Origin: Bacteroidota bacterium
GTDB taxonomy: Bacteria > Bacteroidota > Bacteroidia > M30B66
Length of the DNA: 15,075 nucleotides
Direction: 5' to 3'
Assembly (NCBI GenBank): GCA_947497195.1
Contig: CANMGM010000029.1
Span: forward strand, 1-15,075
The notes beneath the pieces are model-generated. The model did not search any database and was not told the DNA's origin. It was given only the letters and a program-made list of their open reading frames with translations. Position 1 is the stretch's first letter; every line of letters starts with the position of its first letter. Below are positions 14,773 through 15,075 of this stretch, piece after piece. The position numbers were made by a program, and so were the translations under genes.

Positions 14773-15075
14773 ACCTGTTCCGCCTCCAGTCGGGTTTTTA
14801 AAGGTTGAACAAGTGCATCGATATCTCCTGCCCCAAGTGTTAAAAGTACTTCGGGATGCATAGCCGAGATGCGCTCAGCCAGCTCATCTTTTGTGCACAA
14901 TTGCTTCGCTGGAGAGTTTATCTGCTCGAGCAACGCTTCAGATGTAATGCCTTCCAATGGAAGTTCGCGTGCTGGATAGATATCGAGCAGTACAACCTCA
15001 TCTAGCAATTCGAGGCTGCGTGCAAAGCCTTCCATGAAATCGCGTGTGCGACTAAACAAATGCGGCTGGAAAACA
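14769..15075 (-). CDS. murC: UDP-N-acetylmuramate--L-alanine ligase (MurC), C-terminal part
   Basis: The frame is open through the right edge; about 101 codons of the 3' end are present. MurC adds L-alanine to UDP-MurNAc using ATP in the cytoplasm, starting the peptidoglycan stem peptide. The window begins with VFQPHLFSRTRDF, followed by LLDEVVLLDIYPARELPLEGI, both typical of the third (ligand-binding) Mur ligase domain, and ends with the VLLTLGAGDID motif of MurC. It is the most upstream gene seen of the division cluster, and its TGA overlaps the ftsQ ATG. Confidence 0.93.
   Translation of the reverse strand, partial: VFQPHLFSRTRDFMEGFARSLELLDEVVLLDIYPARELPLEGITSEALLEQINSPAKQLCTKDELAERISAMHPEVLLTLGAGDIDALVQPLKTRLEAEQV

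Noticed and set aside
1..15075. CRISPR, insertion sequence, prophage, toxin-antitoxin or defence system
   Set aside because: No regularly spaced repeats, transposase or integrase motifs, terminal inverted repeats, tRNA genes or defence-protein motifs are seen.

Overview
The window looks like a chromosomal segment of a member of the Bacteroidota (Bacteroidetes), most likely a flavobacterium-like lineage. Four things point there. Two secreted proteins end in type A type IX secretion (T9SS) sorting domains. NusB is the long Bacteroidota form. Several intergenic regions carry -33/-7 promoters of the TTTG/TAnnTTTG type. Genes generally lack Shine-Dalgarno sequences. The assignment rests on sequence features only; no search was possible.

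Layout, left to right. Positions 1-443 hold the 3' end of a glycosyltransferase gene (+). A roughly 495-base non-coding stretch follows; it contains an 86-base composite palindromic repeat (483-568). Next come a large T9SS-exported protein with Ig-like repeats (939-2726, +), an intrinsic terminator, and a two-gene unit (+) encoding a tandem universal stress protein and a class III aminotransferase. This unit ends 2 bases from the convergent nusB gene. nusB lies 3 bases downstream of a leucine dehydrogenase gene (both -). The leucine dehydrogenase gene is divergent from an ABC exporter gene (7251-9056, +), and the shared intergenic region holds facing candidate promoters. A seven-bladed YVTN propeller protein with a T9SS sorting domain follows (9248-10459, +). 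A bidirectional terminator then separates it from the minus-strand cell-division cluster, transcribed right to left: murC (partial), ftsQ, ftsA, ftsZ, yqeY.

The division cluster is the distal end of a dcw operon. MurC makes a peptidoglycan precursor, FtsQ is the divisome membrane linker, FtsA anchors FtsZ to the membrane, and FtsZ forms the Z ring. murC and ftsQ overlap by 4 bases and ftsQ and ftsA are 5 bases apart. ftsZ has a separate 38-base leader without a single G, and a stable hairpin sits between ftsZ and yqeY.

Most of the window is ordinary housekeeping and surface-protein content; I see no defence system, mobile element, CRISPR array or phage. The strongest candidate for something under-described is the composite repeat at 483-568. 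Secondary points of interest are the NusB insertion, the Asp-for-Glu ABC exporter, the FtsZ tail beyond its C-terminal peptide, and the G-free ftsZ leader.
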